A stretch of 5,209 nucleotides of DNA from Deltaproteobacteria bacterium (GTDB taxonomy: Bacteria > Desulfobacterota > Binatia > UBA9968): assembly GCA_020027655.1 (NCBI GenBank), contig JAHKKJ010000318.1:1-5209 (forward strand), written 5' to 3'. A program made the translations under genes and the position numbers. The notes under the pieces are model-generated. The model was given only the letters and a program-made list of their open reading frames with translations, did no database searches and was not told the origin of the DNA. Position 1 is the stretch's first letter. Every line of letters begins with the position of its first letter. Shown one piece after another: positions 4,573 to 5,209 of this stretch.

Positions 4573-4752
4573 CGATCAAGGGGCGAGCTTGGAGGAGCGA
4601 AGGCACAGAGGCAAACTAGCTTCAATGACGATTATGGTGCGTGGCGGTGCGCTCGAATTGTTTTCCAGGTATCTGCTCCAGAACTTGCGTTTGCAGGCCG
4701 CCTCAAGGTATAGGCCCATTGCCTTCGATCCGGAGGGCTCGCCCCTTGATCG
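4573..4752. repeat. 180-bp inverted-repeat element (MITE-like or structured leader)
   Basis: Arms at 4573-4605 and 4720-4752 are reverse complements at 27 of 33 positions. The outermost 16 nt (CGATCAAGGGGCGAGC) match perfectly, and an inner block reads GGA-N-CGAAGGCA in both. As RNA, two G-U pairs would extend the outer stem to 18 pairs. The 114-bp interior shows no known gene. I see no target-site duplication. It may be a miniature transposable element, an insertion-sequence remnant, or a long-range leader structure, since the right arm ends 25 bp before the Shine-Dalgarno site of the second hydrolase. Confidence 0.6.
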
Positions 4753-4777
4753 TGGGTTCCAGTGAATAATCCCGCCT

Positions 4778-4784
4778 AGGAGGT
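4778..4784 (+). promoter_or_regulatory. Strong Shine-Dalgarno site of the second hydrolase
   Basis: AGGAGGT ends 5 nt before ATG 4790. An in-frame TGA at 4763-4765 excludes any much longer N-terminus. Confidence 0.75.
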
Positions 4785-4789
4785 CTTTC

Positions 4790-5209
4790 ATGCCGTACGT
4801 GAAAACAAAAGATGGAGTGGACATTTATTACGAGGCGTTTGGCGAGGGCAGGCCTTTTCTTTTCCTCAGCGAAACCGCTTGTGACGGCGCCGTGTGGAAA
4901 ATCTACCAGGTCCCGGAGTTCGCGCGAGATCACCGCGTGATCATTTTTGATTATCGCGGTACCGGCTTGTCCGGTAAACCTTCGGCGAAATACTGCACGG
5001 ATATGTTCGCTAATGATGCGGCCGCGGTTATGGATCACCTGGGTCTTGAAGGCGCGGTTGTGTGCGGCCATTCGATGGGCGGAAGAGTGGCTCAGTTGCT
5101 TGCCCTGGATCATCCCCGCAAGGTCAGCAAGCTGATCCTCGCATCCAGCGGCGCAGCACACCCCGGAGAAACAGGGATTCCACTCAGGATCGCCAAAGAG
5201 ATGGTTGAG
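4790..5209 (+). CDS. Alpha/beta fold hydrolase, second of a tandem pair (runs off the right edge)
   Basis: The first 140 codons of a close paralogue of the hydrolase at 3615-4424 are present; I count about 85 identities over 130 aligned residues (around 65%). Shared blocks include FLSETACDG, VWKI-x-QV, DYRGTG-x-SGKP, and the nucleophile elbow G93-H-S95-M-G-G98-R-x-AQLLAL. The catalytic acid and histidine lie beyond the window. Like its neighbour it has S-E-T in place of the usual oxyanion H-G. It begins MPYVKTKDG after a strong ribosome site. A moderately diverged tandem copy suggests the two enzymes handle related substrates or successive steps. Nothing indicates truncation other than the window end. 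Confidence 0.88.
   Translation, partial: MPYVKTKDGVDIYYEAFGEGRPFLFLSETACDGAVWKIYQVPEFARDHRVIIFDYRGTGLSGKPSAKYCTDMFANDAAAVMDHLGLEGAVVCGHSMGGRVAQLLALDHPRKVSKLILASSGAAHPGETGIPLRIAKEMVE

Larger units (their letters stand above)
4425..4789. other. Gap between the two hydrolase genes, filled by repeats
   Basis: This 365-bp stretch holds two separate repeat structures, at 4441-4526 and 4573-4752, and the ribosome site of the second hydrolase. A plus-strand open frame (4532-4765) lies mostly inside the inverted-repeat element. It has no start with a good ribosome site and no recognisable motif, so I do not call it a gene. I see no convincing promoter for the second hydrolase here. Confidence 0.65.

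Noticed and set aside
4532..4765. A plus-strand open frame before the second hydrolase
   Set aside because: It lies largely inside the inverted-repeat element, its possible ATG at 4625 lacks a well-spaced ribosome site, and the peptide resembles nothing I know.
4703..5161. A 152-codon minus-strand open frame
   Set aside because: It lies antisense to the well-supported alpha/beta hydrolase at 4790-5209 and has no recognisable motif.

Overview
The window looks like a chromosomal segment of an uncultivated or environmental bacterium. It has moderate GC content by eye, strong Shine-Dalgarno sites and dispersed palindromic intergenic repeats. It combines orphan solute-binding proteins of two families with small alpha/beta hydrolases. 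I associate that mix with soil and groundwater lineages such as Rokubacteria/Methylomirabilota, Tectomicrobia or Binatia-type deltaproteobacteria, but this is inference and the taxon is not fixed by anything seen here.

Layout, left to right. Positions 1-242 (minus) hold the N-terminal part of an extracellular solute-binding protein, with a promoter candidate upstream. Positions 397-693 (minus) encode a small secreted Cys/His-rich YHYH-type protein. The gap 694-1067 has no credible gene but contains nested inverted repeats: outer arms at 794-816 and 944-966 enclose a 90-bp palindromic repeat whose translation reads RHARESGHP. Positions 1068-2318 (minus) form a compact three-gene operon, transcribed ferritin-like protein, then a stand-alone cyclic-nucleotide-binding-type domain protein, then a thioredoxin-fold [2Fe-2S] ferredoxin. 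Positions 2420-3448 (minus) encode an NMT1/TauA-type substrate-binding protein. A 166-bp divergent control region separates it from an alpha/beta hydrolase at 3615-4424 (plus). A second, closely similar hydrolase starts at 4790 (plus) and runs off the window. The 365-bp gap between the hydrolases holds an 86-bp palindromic repeat (4441-4526) and a separate 180-bp element with 33-nt inverted arms (4573-4752).

How it may work. The ferritin-CNB-ferredoxin operon is the most interesting unit. It resembles a bacterioferritin/Bfd (iron store plus [2Fe-2S] reductant) pair built from different parts, with an added ligand-sensing domain. The ferritin-like protein appears to lack one ferroxidase glutamate and the haem-ligand methionine, and the CNB domain lacks the usual cyclic-nucleotide contacts, so both may have changed function. 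The right half looks like a small catabolic locus in which a binding protein captures an organic substrate and two related hydrolases cleave it. No ABC permease or ATPase is present in the window. No rRNA, tRNA or CRISPR array was seen.
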